The notes below the pieces were generated by a model. That model was not told the origin of the DNA. It did not search any database and saw only the letters and a list, made by a program, of their open reading frames with translations. Position numbers and translations under genes: made by a program. DNA of 36,994 bases from Acetobacteraceae bacterium (GTDB lineage Bacteria; Pseudomonadota; Alphaproteobacteria; Zavarziniales; Zavarziniaceae). The stretch covers positions 1 through 36,994 of the forward strand of contig CANCOY010000026.1 of assembly GCA_947379865.1 (NCBI GenBank), given 5' to 3'. Of the stretch, positions 24,300 through 32,287 are shown in pieces (position 1 is the stretch's first letter; every line of letters starts with the position of its first letter).

Positions 24300-25502
24300 A
24301 TGCAAGGCCTGGTGAACAGCGCAGCCACAGGCAGGGCCGCCGATCTGACGGTGGTCATTCCCACCTGGAACGAGCGGGACAATGTGGCGCCCCTTGTCCG
24401 TGCGCTGGAAACGGCGCTGGCGGGCCTTGCCTGGGAAGTCATCTTTGTGGATGACAATTCCCGCGATGGCACCGGCGCCGCCGCCGTGGCCCTGGCCCAG
24501 AGCGATCCCCGCGTGCGCTGCATCCGCCGGGTTGGCCGCCGTGGCCTTGCCTCAGCGGTGATCGAAGGGGTGCTGGCGTCCGCCGCCCCTTGTGTCGCCG
24601 TCATGGACGCCGACTTCCAGCATGACGAGGCACTGCTGCCGGCCATGCTGACCCGCCTTGAAGCCGGCGACGTGGATCTGGTGGTGGGCAGCCGCTATGT
24701 GGAGGGCGGCAGCACCGGCAACTGGTCGGCCGTCCGCCTGCGGATGAGCCGTTTTGCCGGTGGCCTCAGCCGCCTTCTCATCGGGGGCGAGTTGAGCGAC
24801 CCCATGAGTGGCTTTTTCATGGTCCGGCGTGAGGCATTTGAGGCGGCGGTGCCGGAACTCTCGGCGCTGGGCTACAAGATCCTGCTGGATCTGTTCGCCT
24901 CTTCGCCGCGCCCGCTGCGCTTCGTCGAACTGCCCTATACCTTCCGGGAGCGCCGGGCTGGCGAATCCAAGCTCGACAATCTGGTGATGGTCGAATTTGT
25001 CATGCTGCTGGCTGACAAGCTTTTCCTTGGCCTGATTCCGCCCAAATTCCTTGTCTATTCCCTGATCGGGATGGTGGGCCTTGGTGTGCACGCGGCCATC
25101 CTTGTGCTGATGCAGCACATGGCGGGGACAAGCTTCCTCAGCGGCCAGGCCACGGCCACCCTTGGCGCCATCGTGACCAACTTCTTCATGAACAATGCCG
25201 TCACCCATCGCGAGCAGAAGCTTGAGGGGGCGGGCCTTGTGTGGGGGCTGGCCGGCTTCATGCTTATCTGCAGCATGGGGGCGGTGGCCAATATCGGCAT
25301 CGCCCAGCTCTTTCAGGCGGGTGGCGCGGACTGGCTGCTGCCGGGCCTGGCCGGGGCGGCCATGGGGGCGGTGTGGAATTTCGCGGTCTCGGCGCGAATC
25401 GTCTGGTCGCCCAAGCGCCGCTCCCTGACCTCGGCTGCGGCCACCTACCGGCTGTTGATGGAACGTCGCCGGGCTGCGTCTTCTGCGCCGGGCAAGGCCT
25501 GA
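24300..25502 (+). CDS. GT2 dolichyl-phosphate-mannose-synthase-like glycosyltransferase fused to GtrA domain
   Basis: 400 residues. The GT2 domain (about 16-240) has TVVIPTWNERDNV, the nucleotide-binding VDDNSRDGT, the metal motif MDADFQHD and SDPMSGFFMVRR, and FRERRAGESKL, as in dolichyl- or polyprenyl-phosphate mannose/glucose synthases. The C-terminal part (about 250-385) is a four-helix GtrA-like membrane domain, with NFFMNNAVTHRE and WNFAVSARIVW. Such fusions make and may flip polyprenyl-phosphate sugars for periplasmic glycosylation. The donor (GDP-mannose or UDP-glucose) is not readable, but GDP-mannose is made by this locus. It is 112 bp after the adaptor gene and may be in a separate unit. 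Confidence 0.9.
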   Translation: MQGLVNSAATGRAADLTVVIPTWNERDNVAPLVRALETALAGLAWEVIFVDDNSRDGTGAAAVALAQSDPRVRCIRRVGRRGLASAVIEGVLASAAPCVAVMDADFQHDEALLPAMLTRLEAGDVDLVVGSRYVEGGSTGNWSAVRLRMSRFAGGLSRLLIGGELSDPMSGFFMVRREAFEAAVPELSALGYKILLDLFASSPRPLRFVELPYTFRERRAGESKLDNLVMVEFVMLLADKLFLGLIPPKFLVYSLIGMVGLGVHAAILVLMQHMAGTSFLSGQATATLGAIVTNFFMNNAVTHREQKLEGAGLVWGLAGFMLICSMGAVANIGIAQLFQAGGADWLLPGLAGAAMGAVWNFAVSARIVWSPKRRSLTSAAATYRLLMERRRAASSAPGKA

Positions 25503-25531
25503 GGCAGGTACCCGGTGCCGCGGTGGCGTTA

Positions 25532-25556
25532 ATACTACGTATTTATTGCGTAGTAT
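25532..25556. promoter_or_regulatory. 25-bp palindromic operator candidate upstream of cysD
   Basis: ATACTACG (25532-25539) and CGTAGTAT (25549-25556) are perfect 8-bp arms around the AT-rich 9-bp centre TATTTATTG. Total length 25 bp with ATA/TAT ends is the geometry of Rrf2-family (IscR, CymR-like) sites. It overlaps a TATAAA that could be the -10 element of the cysD promoter, suggesting repression. Regulator identity is inference. Confidence 0.6.
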
Positions 25557-25578
25557 AAAGCGACAGCCGCATTTTTTT

Positions 25579-25656
25579 ATGGACAATCACCCCGTCGAGG
25601 CGTTTTCTTGCCGCCGCCGACGGGGCTGGTGGCGCGGACAGGGTCCGTGCGCTTGA
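25579..25656 (+). CDS. Candidate upstream ORF / leader peptide of cysD
   Basis: A 25-codon ORF runs from ATG 25579 to TGA 25654-25656, 10 bp before cysD. It begins MDNHPVEAF and then has SCRRRRGWW; a second Cys is two residues from the end. Its stop overlaps the TTGAGGG that serves as cysD ribosome site, which would couple its translation to cysD. An inverted pair CCCCGTC (25590-25596)/GACGGGG (25619-25625) lies within it. Cys-bearing leader peptides upstream of sulfur genes are known in other bacteria, so a cysteine-sensing role is plausible. There is no good ribosome site before its own ATG, so expression is uncertain. Confidence 0.35.
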   Translation: MDNHPVEAFSCRRRRGWWRGQGPCA

Positions 25657-25666
25657 GGGTATACTG

Positions 25667-26461
25667 ATGGATCGTCTTGACAGTCTGGAAAGCCAGAGCG
25701 TTTTCATTCTCCGCGAAGCCTTCGCCAAGATCGAAAAGCTCGCCATGCTCTGGTCCTTTGGCAAGGACTCCAATGTTCTTGTCTGGCTCGCCAAGAAGGC
25801 GTTCTTTGGCCGCGTGCCGTTCCCCGTGGTCAACGTGGACACGGGCAACAAGATGCCCGAGGCCTATGCCTTCCGCGACCGTTACACCGCTGAATGGGGC
25901 CTCGACCTGATCGTTGGGCCCTGTCCCCCGCTGGAAGCCACCGACCCCACGCTGCCACCGGCCGCCCGTGCCGGGGCGCGCAAGACCCTGGGCCTCAAGG
26001 GCGTGCTGGAGACACACAAGTTCGACGGCCTGATTGCCGGCATCCGCCGCGACGAGGAAGGCACCCGCGCCAAGGAGCGCGTGTTCAGCCCGCGTGGCCA
26101 GGGCGGCGACTGGAACTTCAAGGACCAGCCCCCGGAATTCTGGGACCAGTTCAACACCGATCTGCGCCCCGGCGCCCATATCCGCGTGCATCCCCTGCTG
26201 CATTGGACCGAGATCGACATCTGGCGCTATGTCCAGCGCGAGGGCATTCCGGTGAGCGAGCTGTACTTTGCCAAGGGCGGCAAGCGTTACCGTTCGCTGG
26301 GCGACAAGGACATTACCTTCCCCATCGATTCCACTGCGGACACGCTGGAGGCCATCATCACGGAGCTTGAGACCACCCGCGTTTCAGAGCGTTCAGGCCG
26401 TGCCATGGACCATTCCGCCGAAGACGCGTTCGAGCGCCTGCGCGCCGACGGCTATCTGTGA
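25667..26461 (+). CDS. cysD: Sulfate adenylyltransferase subunit 2
   Basis: 264 residues. CysD makes adenosine 5'-phosphosulfate from sulfate and ATP, using the GTPase subunit CysN, in the cytoplasm. The PP-loop is SFGKDS (30-35), followed by VDTGNKMPEAYAFRD, a GIRRDEEGTRAKERVFSPR stretch, and VHPLLHWTEIDIWRYV, all typical. It is about 35 residues shorter than the E. coli protein, mainly at the termini. GAGGG precedes ATG 25667. Its end overlaps the region of the cysNC start, so the two subunits are made from one message. The palindrome and candidate leader ORF upstream suggest sulfur-responsive control. Confidence 0.95.
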   Translation: MDRLDSLESQSVFILREAFAKIEKLAMLWSFGKDSNVLVWLAKKAFFGRVPFPVVNVDTGNKMPEAYAFRDRYTAEWGLDLIVGPCPPLEATDPTLPPAARAGARKTLGLKGVLETHKFDGLIAGIRRDEEGTRAKERVFSPRGQGGDWNFKDQPPEFWDQFNTDLRPGAHIRVHPLLHWTEIDIWRYVQREGIPVSELYFAKGGKRYRSLGDKDITFPIDSTADTLEAIITELETTRVSERSGRAMDHSAEDAFERLRADGYL

Positions 26462-26472
26462 GAGCGCCTATC

Positions 26473-28386
26473 ATGTCGACACCCGCCACCACCCCAGACG
26501 CCACCACCCAGGCCGCCCACCTCACCCGCGAACTCGCCCGCATTGTCGTCGTCGGCCATGTCGACCATGGCAAGTCGACCTTTGTCGGCCGCCTGTTCCA
26601 CGACACCGGCAGCCTGCCTGAAGGCAAGTTCGAAGCCATCAAGGCGACGTCCGAGAAGCGCGGCATGCCCTTTGAATGGGCCTTCCTGATGGACGCCCTC
26701 CAGGCAGAGCGCGACCAGGGCATTACCATCGATACGGCGCAGATCTGGTTCAAGACGAAAAAGCGCGACTACGTCATCATCGATGCGCCGGGCCACAAGG
26801 AATTCCTCAAGAACATGATCTCCGGCGCGGCCTCGGCTGATGCGGCGCTGCTCTTGATCGATGCGGCCGAAGGCGTGCGCGAACAGTCGCGCCGCCATGG
26901 CTATCTGCTGCATCTGCTGGGCGTTCGGCAGATTGCCGTGCTCGTCAACAAGATGGACCTGATCGGTAACGACCAGGGCAAGTACGACGAGATCGTCGCG
27001 ACCTATCGCGACTATCTGGCCTCCATCGGCGTGGTTGCCACGCACTTCATTCCCATTGCGGCGCGCGGCGGCGACAATCTGGTCAACCGCTCGGGTGACA
27101 TGCCGTGGTACACGGGGCCGACGGTGGTGGAGGCGCTCGATGATTTCAAGCCGTCCGCGCCCAGTGCGGCCCATGCCCTGCGCGTGCCCATCCAGGATGT
27201 CTACAAGTTCGATGAACGCCGCATTCTGGTGGGCCGGGTCGAGGCGGGTCACTTCAAGGTTGGCGACCGTCTGATCTTCTCGCCCTCCAACAAGAGTGCG
27301 CGGGTGCAAAGCATCGAGACCTGGTCGGCCCCTGGCCTGACTGAGGCAGAGGCCGGCCGGTCTGTTGGTTTCACCCTGGACGAGCAGATCTTCGTCGAGC
27401 GTGGCGAGATGGCCAGCCACGAGGCCGACGCCCCCATCGAGACCGACGTGTTTCGCGCCCGGCTGTTCTGGCTGGGCCGCCAGCCGCTGGAGATCGGCCG
27501 CGAGGTCAAGCTGAAGCTGGGCACGCTGGATGTGCCGGTGCGCGTGCAGTCCATCGAGGCGGTGATCGACACCGGCGACCTCAGCCGCCGCACCGTGGCG
27601 CGGGTGGAGCGCAATGACGTGGCCGAGGTGGTGCTGCGCACCAAGCGGTTGGTGGCGCTGGATTCCTTTACGTCCAATCCCCAGACCGGCCGTTTCGTGA
27701 TCGTCGATGACTATGACATCGCCGGTGGCGGCATCATTTCCATGGAAGGCTATCCCGACCAGCGTCAGTCCGTGACGCGCCGGGCCACCAACCTGGTGCA
27801 TGCCGAATACGAGATTGATCGCGCCGCACGCGCCCGTCGCAATGGCCATCATGGCGCGGTGCTGTGGTTCACCGGGCTGTCGGGCGCGGGCAAGTCGACC
27901 CTGGCCAATGAGTTGGAGAAGCGGCTGTTTGCGCGCGGTTTCCATGTCTATGTGCTGGACGGCGACAATGTGCGCAACGGCCTGAATGCCGACCTTGGCT
28001 TCTCGCCCGAGGACCGGGCCGAGAACATCCGCCGGGTCAGCGAAGTGGCGGCCCTGTTCGCCGCCTCGGGCACGGTGTGCATCACCGCCTTCATCTCGCC
28101 CTATCGCGCCGATCGTGCCCGGGCGCGCGAGGCAGCGGGCGAGGATTTCCACGAGTTCTACATCAAGGCCGATCTCGAGACCTGCGAGAAGCGTGATCCC
28201 AAGGGTCTCTATGCCAAGGCCCGCGCCGGCCAGATCCCCCAGTTCACCGGCATCTCGGCCCCCTATGAGGCGCCGGACGGGGCCGAACTGGTGGTCGACA
28301 CCTCCCTGAGCGGCATCGAGGCCTGCGTGGACCAGCTGGTGGCCTATGTCATCGAGAACCTGGCGCTGACCAAGGTCGGTGCCTGA
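26473..28386 (+). CDS. cysNC: CysN-CysC fusion: sulfate adenylyltransferase GTPase subunit / APS kinase
   Basis: 637 residues (NodQ-type). The N-terminal elongation-factor-like GTPase has GHVDHGKST (28-36), DAPGHKEFLKNM and NKMDL, then beta-barrel domains. The C-terminal APS kinase starts near 460, with P-loop GLSGAGKST (468-476), LDGDNVRNGLN and FISPYRADR. Together with CysD it makes PAPS, the donor for sulfate reduction and for sulfotransferases. ATG 26473 is preferred (GAGAG upstream); an in-frame GTG at 26458 overlaps the cysD stop. No sulfotransferase or PAPS reductase is in the window, so whether PAPS feeds cysteine synthesis or sulfation of the nearby polymer is open. Confidence 0.96.
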   Translation: MSTPATTPDATTQAAHLTRELARIVVVGHVDHGKSTFVGRLFHDTGSLPEGKFEAIKATSEKRGMPFEWAFLMDALQAERDQGITIDTAQIWFKTKKRDYVIIDAPGHKEFLKNMISGAASADAALLLIDAAEGVREQSRRHGYLLHLLGVRQIAVLVNKMDLIGNDQGKYDEIVATYRDYLASIGVVATHFIPIAARGGDNLVNRSGDMPWYTGPTVVEALDDFKPSAPSAAHALRVPIQDVYKFDERRILVGRVEAGHFKVGDRLIFSPSNKSARVQSIETWSAPGLTEAEAGRSVGFTLDEQIFVERGEMASHEADAPIETDVFRARLFWLGRQPLEIGREVKLKLGTLDVPVRVQSIEAVIDTGDLSRRTVARVERNDVAEVVLRTKRLVALDSFTSNPQTGRFVIVDDYDIAGGGIISMEGYPDQRQSVTRRATNLVHAEYEIDRAARARRNGHHGAVLWFTGLSGAGKSTLANELEKRLFARGFHVYVLDGDNVRNGLNADLGFSPEDRAENIRRVSEVAALFAASGTVCITAFISPYRADRARAREAAGEDFHEFYIKADLETCEKRDPKGLYAKARAGQIPQFTGISAPYEAPDGAELVVDTSLSGIEACVDQLVAYVIENLALTKVGA

Positions 28387-28488
28387 GCGGGCAGGCCCGC
28401 TCATCATTGCTACAAAGAACCTGAGCGGGCAGGCCCGCTCATCATTGCTACAAAGAACCTGAGCGGGAGGGCTCCTCACCCTCCGCCC
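28382..28488. repeat. 38-bp tandem repeat with stacked hairpins after cysNC
   Basis: Two identical 38-bp units (28382-28419, 28420-28457) begin at the cysNC stop region; each contains the palindrome GAGCGGG-CAGG-CCCGCTC. A third, diverged start (28458 on) goes into another hairpin, GCGGGAGGG (28463-28471) with CCCTCCGC (28479-28486). Three hairpins thus follow each other before the main terminator. Confidence 0.85.
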
Positions 28489-28494
28489 AAAGAA

Positions 28495-28528
28495 AAAGGG
28501 CCGCTTCCCGATCGGGGAGCGGCCCTTT
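28495..28528. terminator. Strong bidirectional intrinsic terminator
   Basis: A 15-bp stem (28495-28509 with 28514-28528, one G-T type mismatch) around a GATC loop. On the minus strand it is followed by CCCTTTTTCTTT, a proper U-run, and on the plus strand by CCTTT. It ends cysDNC transcription and, more classically, minus-strand transcription from the small ORF at 28546-28632. Confidence 0.9.
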
Positions 28529-28545
28529 CCTTTACGCTGGTGCGA

Positions 28546-28632
28546 TCAGCCGCGCGCGGCTGCCCCGGAATTTACGAGAGACCCGAGCGTGCACGCGACC
28601 ACGGTAGACCGTTTCACCAAGGCGTTAGACAT
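28546..28632 (-). CDS. Candidate 28-residue protein with extended Shine-Dalgarno
   Basis: ATG 28632 is preceded one base off by AGGAGGTGATCC (28634-28645), complementary to the whole 3' tail of 16S rRNA. The ORF encodes 28 residues starting MSNALVKRSTVVACT and ending in a Gly/Ala-rich tail, with stop at 28546-28548, and a strong minus-strand terminator 18 bp on. A second frame of the same stretch, open after an early TAA, would give an Arg-rich peptide (VYRGRVHARVSRKFRG) with ribosomal-protein-like codons, so a frameshift or sequencing slip is possible. TTGAAC-N17-CATTGT upstream is a weak promoter candidate. Function unknown; not recognised. Confidence 0.45.
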   Translation of the reverse strand: MSNALVKRSTVVACTLGSLVNSGAAARG

Positions 28633-28633
28633 C

Positions 28634-28645
28634 GGATCACCTCCT
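28634..28645 (-). promoter_or_regulatory. Full-length Shine-Dalgarno of the 28-codon ORF
   Basis: AGGAGGTGATCC on the minus strand matches 12 bases of the complement of the 16S rRNA 3' end. No other gene in the window has such a long match; most here have only 4-6 bases. Its distance to ATG, one base after the full match and about eight from the AGGAGG core, is right for initiation. Confidence 0.75.
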
Positions 28646-28711
28646 CTCGACAGTTGAATGGGCCCCAACAATGCGGTCCCGGCGTCCTGTGTTCAAGGAA
28701 AATAGCAGCCC

Positions 28712-29149
28712 TCACCCCTGCGGTTTGCGGGGGGCGGCAAAGACGAGGCGCTTGGAGGCGGTGAAATTGAAGGCCAGCCCCATGACCGAGCCGCCGGCCA
28801 CCCCCAGGAAGGGATAGGCATAGACCAGCGGAAACAGGGTGATGAGGCTGTAATAGACCGCCAGATTGGCCGCAAGGCCGAGGGAATTGGCCGAAACATA
28901 GCGCAGCCATTGCCGCACGGGTCCGCTGCGATCCGCCTGGCGGAAGGTAAAGGAGCGGTTGAGCGCCCAACCCACGGTGGCCGCCCCCAGAAAGGCGGGG
29001 ATCCGGCCAAGGTGCGGGTCGAGGATCCCCCCCATGACAACGGCCTGCAGGATCCCCATGTCCACCACCATGGAGACCGTGCCAACCAGGCTGAACCTGA
29101 CAAAGCGCGAGGCCAGCAGAAATGCGACAAGACGGCGAAGGGCTGACAT
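28712..29149 (-). CDS. GtrA-family membrane protein
   Basis: 145 residues with four membrane helices. Family features are RFSLVGTVSMVVDMGILQAVV in the first helix, WALNRSFTFRQ after the second, LAANLAVYYSL in the third, and GLAFNFTASKRLVF at the end. GtrA-like proteins are thought to move or help move polyprenyl-phosphate sugars across the inner membrane. Here it stands alone, while the GT2 gene at 24300 has its own GtrA domain. Start ATG 29149 is preferred; an in-frame TTG at 29191 would add 14 residues. It could serve a separate modification pathway. It is divergent from the CopD-domain gene. Confidence 0.85.
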   Translation of the reverse strand: MSALRRLVAFLLASRFVRFSLVGTVSMVVDMGILQAVVMGGILDPHLGRIPAFLGAATVGWALNRSFTFRQADRSGPVRQWLRYVSANSLGLAANLAVYYSLITLFPLVYAYPFLGVAGGSVMGLAFNFTASKRLVFAAPRKPQG

Positions 29150-29319
29150 GGCCTGGTTCCGGATGGGCGATTCGCTGAGCCTAGCACGCAATCACGTCCC
29201 CGGCCCCGGCCCGGCATGGACAGGCCATGTCCGTTGGTTCTGTGCAGGTGTCGCATTATGATCCGCCCCGCCTTTCGGCCGCCACCGGTTGCCGCATCAG
29301 CCTACGGAACCTTTCGCCC

Positions 29320-30981
29320 ATGTCCCTTCTGATTGATATCTTTGGCTTTCTCGCAGTCATGCTGCGGGGCGTGGTTGTTGCGGCACAGTCCATAACCCTT
29401 GGCGGTATCGGCTTTCTGGTGCTGCTGGCGCTGCCGTTGCGCAACGAGCTGGGGACTGTGGCGCCGGTTATTCTGGCGCGTGTGCGGCGCTGGATCGGCC
29501 TTGCTGCCCTGGCGGTCATCGTCATCCAGGCCCTGCGACTTGGCGTCGCGACGGCGACCCTGAGCGAGACCACTGGCCTTTCGCTCACGGGCCTTTGGAG
29601 CGCGGATTATTTCACGGCGGGCGTGCTTTCGATTGCCGCAGCCTTTCTGGTGGCTGTGGCCAGCCGCTCTGCCACACCGGGGGCGGTTGTCTCCATGGTG
29701 CTTGGTGGCGCCGGCCTCTTGCTATCCTCGGCCCTGACCAGCCATGCGGCGGCCCGCTTTGACGACCGCTTGAGCCTGGGGCTCGCCGGTGCCCTGCACC
29801 AGCTGGGTGCGGCGATCTGGATTGGCGGCCTGCCGTTCTTCCTCTTTGCGCTGGCCCGGACCGAAGGCACGTCTGGCATGGCGGCGGTCAGCCGGCGTTA
29901 TTCGCTTATGTCCATGGGCTCAGTTGCGGCGATTCTGCTAGGCGGCGTGGCCTTTGCCTTTGGCTATTTCGATTCGCCCGAGGCGGTCTGGGGCACGGCC
30001 TATGGCGTCATGGTCTCCACCAAGGTCGTGCTGTTCATGGCCCTGCTGCTATTTGGCCTGGCCAATTTCCGGCTGGTTGAGCGTCTGCGCCGCAATCCCG
30101 CAACGCCGGCGCTGCGCCTGCGCCGCTTTGCCGAGGTGGAACTGGGCATTGGCCTGACCATCTTCTTTGCGGCCGCCTCCCTCACGTCCCTGCCGCCGGC
30201 CATCGACCTGGTCCAGGGGCGGGTCACGCTGACGGAGGTTGCCGCCCGGCTGGTGCCCCAGGCCCCGCTGCTGGTGAGCCCCGATCACGCCGACCTCGCC
30301 ATCCCCAAGCTGCAGGCCGAACTTGATGCCAAGGCCGCCGAAGCGCGCCAGGAAGCCCCCCAGGCCTTTGTGCCCGGCGCCGGCCTGCCGCCGCCCAAGA
30401 CCGCCGAAGACATCGCCTGGTCGGAATATAATCATCACTGGGCGGGGCTGGTGGTCCTGGCCATTGGTCTTCTCTCGCTCGCCGAGCGCACGGGCCGTGC
30501 CCCCTGGGCGCGGCACTGGCCGCTGCTGTTCCTGGTGCTTGCCTTCTTCCTGATCATCCGGTCCGACCCTGAGGTCTGGCCCCTTGGCAGCATCGGCTTG
30601 TGGGAGAGCATGCGTGACCCCGAGGTGGTGCAGCACCGCGTCTTCATGCTGCTGATCATCGCCTTTGGCCTGTTTGAATGGGCCGTGCGCACCGGGCGGA
30701 TGAAGAGCCCGGGGGCTGCCCTGGTGTTTCCGCTGATGACCGCCATGGGTGGCGGTTTCCTGCTGGCGCACAGCCATCAGCTTGGCAACGTCAAGGAAGA
30801 GCTGCTGATCGAATACACCCACATACCCCTGGCCCTGTTTGGCATCGCGGCGGGCTGGGGGCGCTGGCTTGATCTGCGGCTGCCGGGCCAGGGCGGGCGC
30901 ATTGCGGCCTGGATCTGGCCGCTGTGCTTTATCGCGGTGGGTCTCTCGCTGGTGTTCTATCGCGAGACCAGCGTCGTCTGA
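29320..30981 (+). CDS. CopD-domain multi-pass membrane protein
   Basis: 553 residues with about twelve or more membrane helices. The middle carries the CopD-type motif LHQLGAAIWIGGLPFFLFAL, with conserved His and Trp-Gly-Gly, and further His residues in TSHAAARFDD, YNHHWAGL, AHSHQLGN and EYTHIPLAL. CopD-like proteins are inner-membrane and linked to copper uptake or handling; this long form also has a soluble loop near 350-395 and a second membrane bundle with unusual His placement. No copA/copC neighbours are present, so the copper role is inference. Start ATG 29320; upstream in-frame codons to 29227 give no membrane or signal feature. Its stop is 12 bp from the end of the convergent GT4 gene. 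Confidence 0.75.
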   Translation: MSLLIDIFGFLAVMLRGVVVAAQSITLGGIGFLVLLALPLRNELGTVAPVILARVRRWIGLAALAVIVIQALRLGVATATLSETTGLSLTGLWSADYFTAGVLSIAAAFLVAVASRSATPGAVVSMVLGGAGLLLSSALTSHAAARFDDRLSLGLAGALHQLGAAIWIGGLPFFLFALARTEGTSGMAAVSRRYSLMSMGSVAAILLGGVAFAFGYFDSPEAVWGTAYGVMVSTKVVLFMALLLFGLANFRLVERLRRNPATPALRLRRFAEVELGIGLTIFFAAASLTSLPPAIDLVQGRVTLTEVAARLVPQAPLLVSPDHADLAIPKLQAELDAKAAEARQEAPQAFVPGAGLPPPKTAEDIAWSEYNHHWAGLVVLAIGLLSLAERTGRAPWARHWPLLFLVLAFFLIIRSDPEVWPLGSIGLWESMRDPEVVQHRVFMLLIIAFGLFEWAVRTGRMKSPGAALVFPLMTAMGGGFLLAHSHQLGNVKEELLIEYTHIPLALFGIAAGWGRWLDLRLPGQGGRIAAWIWPLCFIAVGLSLVFYRETSVV

Positions 30982-30993
30982 GGCTGGCCTTGC

Positions 30994-32172
30994 TCAGGCG
31001 CCTTTGCCGGGCGCCTGGGCCAGAACGGCGTCATAGGCCGCCAGCGACTGCGCGATAAAATCCGTGGCTGAGAATTCGGCAATGGCCTGGCGTCTGGCAG
31101 CGGCACCCATGCGGCGGCGCAGGGCGGGATCAAGGATCAGCGGGCGCAGCGCCTCAGCCAGCGCCCGGGCATCGCGCACCGGCACCAACATCCCCGTCTC
31201 GCCCGGGATCACGGCCTCGCGGCAGCCCGGGGCGGTGGTGGTGACCATGGGCAGGCCCGTGGCAGCCGCCTCCATCAGGCTTCTTGGCATGCCCTCGCCA
31301 TAACTGGGCAGGCAGGCGATGTCTGCCTGCCGCAGGGTGTCATCCATGGCCGTGCTGAAACCGCAATATTCCACCAGCCCTTCGTCAACCCATTCTGCCA
31401 TGCGCTCAGGGCTGATGCCTGTGGGGTTCTGGTCGTCATAGCGGCCAACAATCATGAAGCGCGCGGCAACCCCCTCGGCCTTGAGCAGGCGCGCCGCCTC
31501 GGCAAATTCGTTGAGGCCCTTTTCGGCCAGCAGGCGCGCTGAAAAAATCACCACGGGCGGGCTGGGCATGGGCTCTGTGGATGGCCGGAACTGGGTCAGG
31601 TCAACACCACAGCCCTTGATCATCACGATGTCGCCCGGCCGCACCAGATTGTCGCGCTCAAAGACCGCGCGATCGTCATGGTTCTGGAAGATGACCCTGA
31701 GATTGGGATGCCGGAAGGACAGGGCATAGAGCCCTTTGAACACCGGCCGCATGGCACGAATGGCAAGGCTGGTACCAGAAAACGGCAGACCCAGTCCGGT
31801 GATCGCGGCCACAACCGCCGGCACGCTGGCGAGGCGCGCGGCCAGGCCGCCATAGATCACGGGCTTGATCGACACAAGGTGCACAAGATCAGGCTTCAGC
31901 CGCCGCACCAGGCGCCAGATGCGGGTGAGCGCCCTCACTTCGCCCAGAGGGGCCTGCCAGCCGCGGTTCATGCGCAGGGGGTGAAAGATCAGGCCAGCGG
32001 CCTGCAGGGCGGGTTCATGGCGGCTGTCGGGCGGGGCCGCCACGTGCACCTCGAACCCGCGCGCATGGGCTGCCTCGGCCACAATCATCCGATGGCTGAT
32101 GAAGAACGGCAGGTCCTGCAGGACCATGAGCAGGCGGGGGCCGCCACCGGCACCAAAACCTGTTCCGGTCAT
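30994..32172 (-). CDS. GT4-family glycosyltransferase
   Basis: 392 residues, GT-B fold. N-terminal half: LLMVLQDLPFFISHRMIVAEAA and HLVSIKPVIYGGLAARL; C-terminal half: VVIFSARLLAEKGLNEFAEAARLL, FMIVGRYD, SYGEGMPRSLMEAAATGLPMVTT with the E(x)7E spacing, then PGCREAVIPGETGMLVP. This subtype resembles transferases that add GalNAc or related sugars in capsule and O-antigen loci, but the donor is not known. ATG 32172 is chosen; a TTG at 32235 in frame would extend it by 21 residues. It is a lone gene away from the main EPS locus, convergent with the CopD-like gene and divergent from ahcY. Confidence 0.88.
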   Translation of the reverse strand: MTGTGFGAGGGPRLLMVLQDLPFFISHRMIVAEAAHARGFEVHVAAPPDSRHEPALQAAGLIFHPLRMNRGWQAPLGEVRALTRIWRLVRRLKPDLVHLVSIKPVIYGGLAARLASVPAVVAAITGLGLPFSGTSLAIRAMRPVFKGLYALSFRHPNLRVIFQNHDDRAVFERDNLVRPGDIVMIKGCGVDLTQFRPSTEPMPSPPVVIFSARLLAEKGLNEFAEAARLLKAEGVAARFMIVGRYDDQNPTGISPERMAEWVDEGLVEYCGFSTAMDDTLRQADIACLPSYGEGMPRSLMEAAATGLPMVTTTAPGCREAVIPGETGMLVPVRDARALAEALRPLILDPALRRRMGAAARRQAIAEFSATDFIAQSLAAYDAVLAQAPGKGA

Positions 32173-32287
32173 TTCCTCGGGCTCTTTCGGTTCACCGGTT
32201 CGGCACCAAGCGCATAGCTGAACCTCGTTTACCAATTCTGGCTGGATTTAGCCAGAGACCTCGAACCACATGGGGAGGGATCAAGAT

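Noticed and set aside
25557..25666. SAM-II-type riboswitch before cysD
   Set aside because: Only one simple inverted pair is visible and no pseudoknot-like pattern; the leader ORF reading fits better.
28382..28457. CRISPR array
   Set aside because: The two 38-bp units are adjacent without spacers and there are no cas genes; it is a tandem duplication with hairpins.
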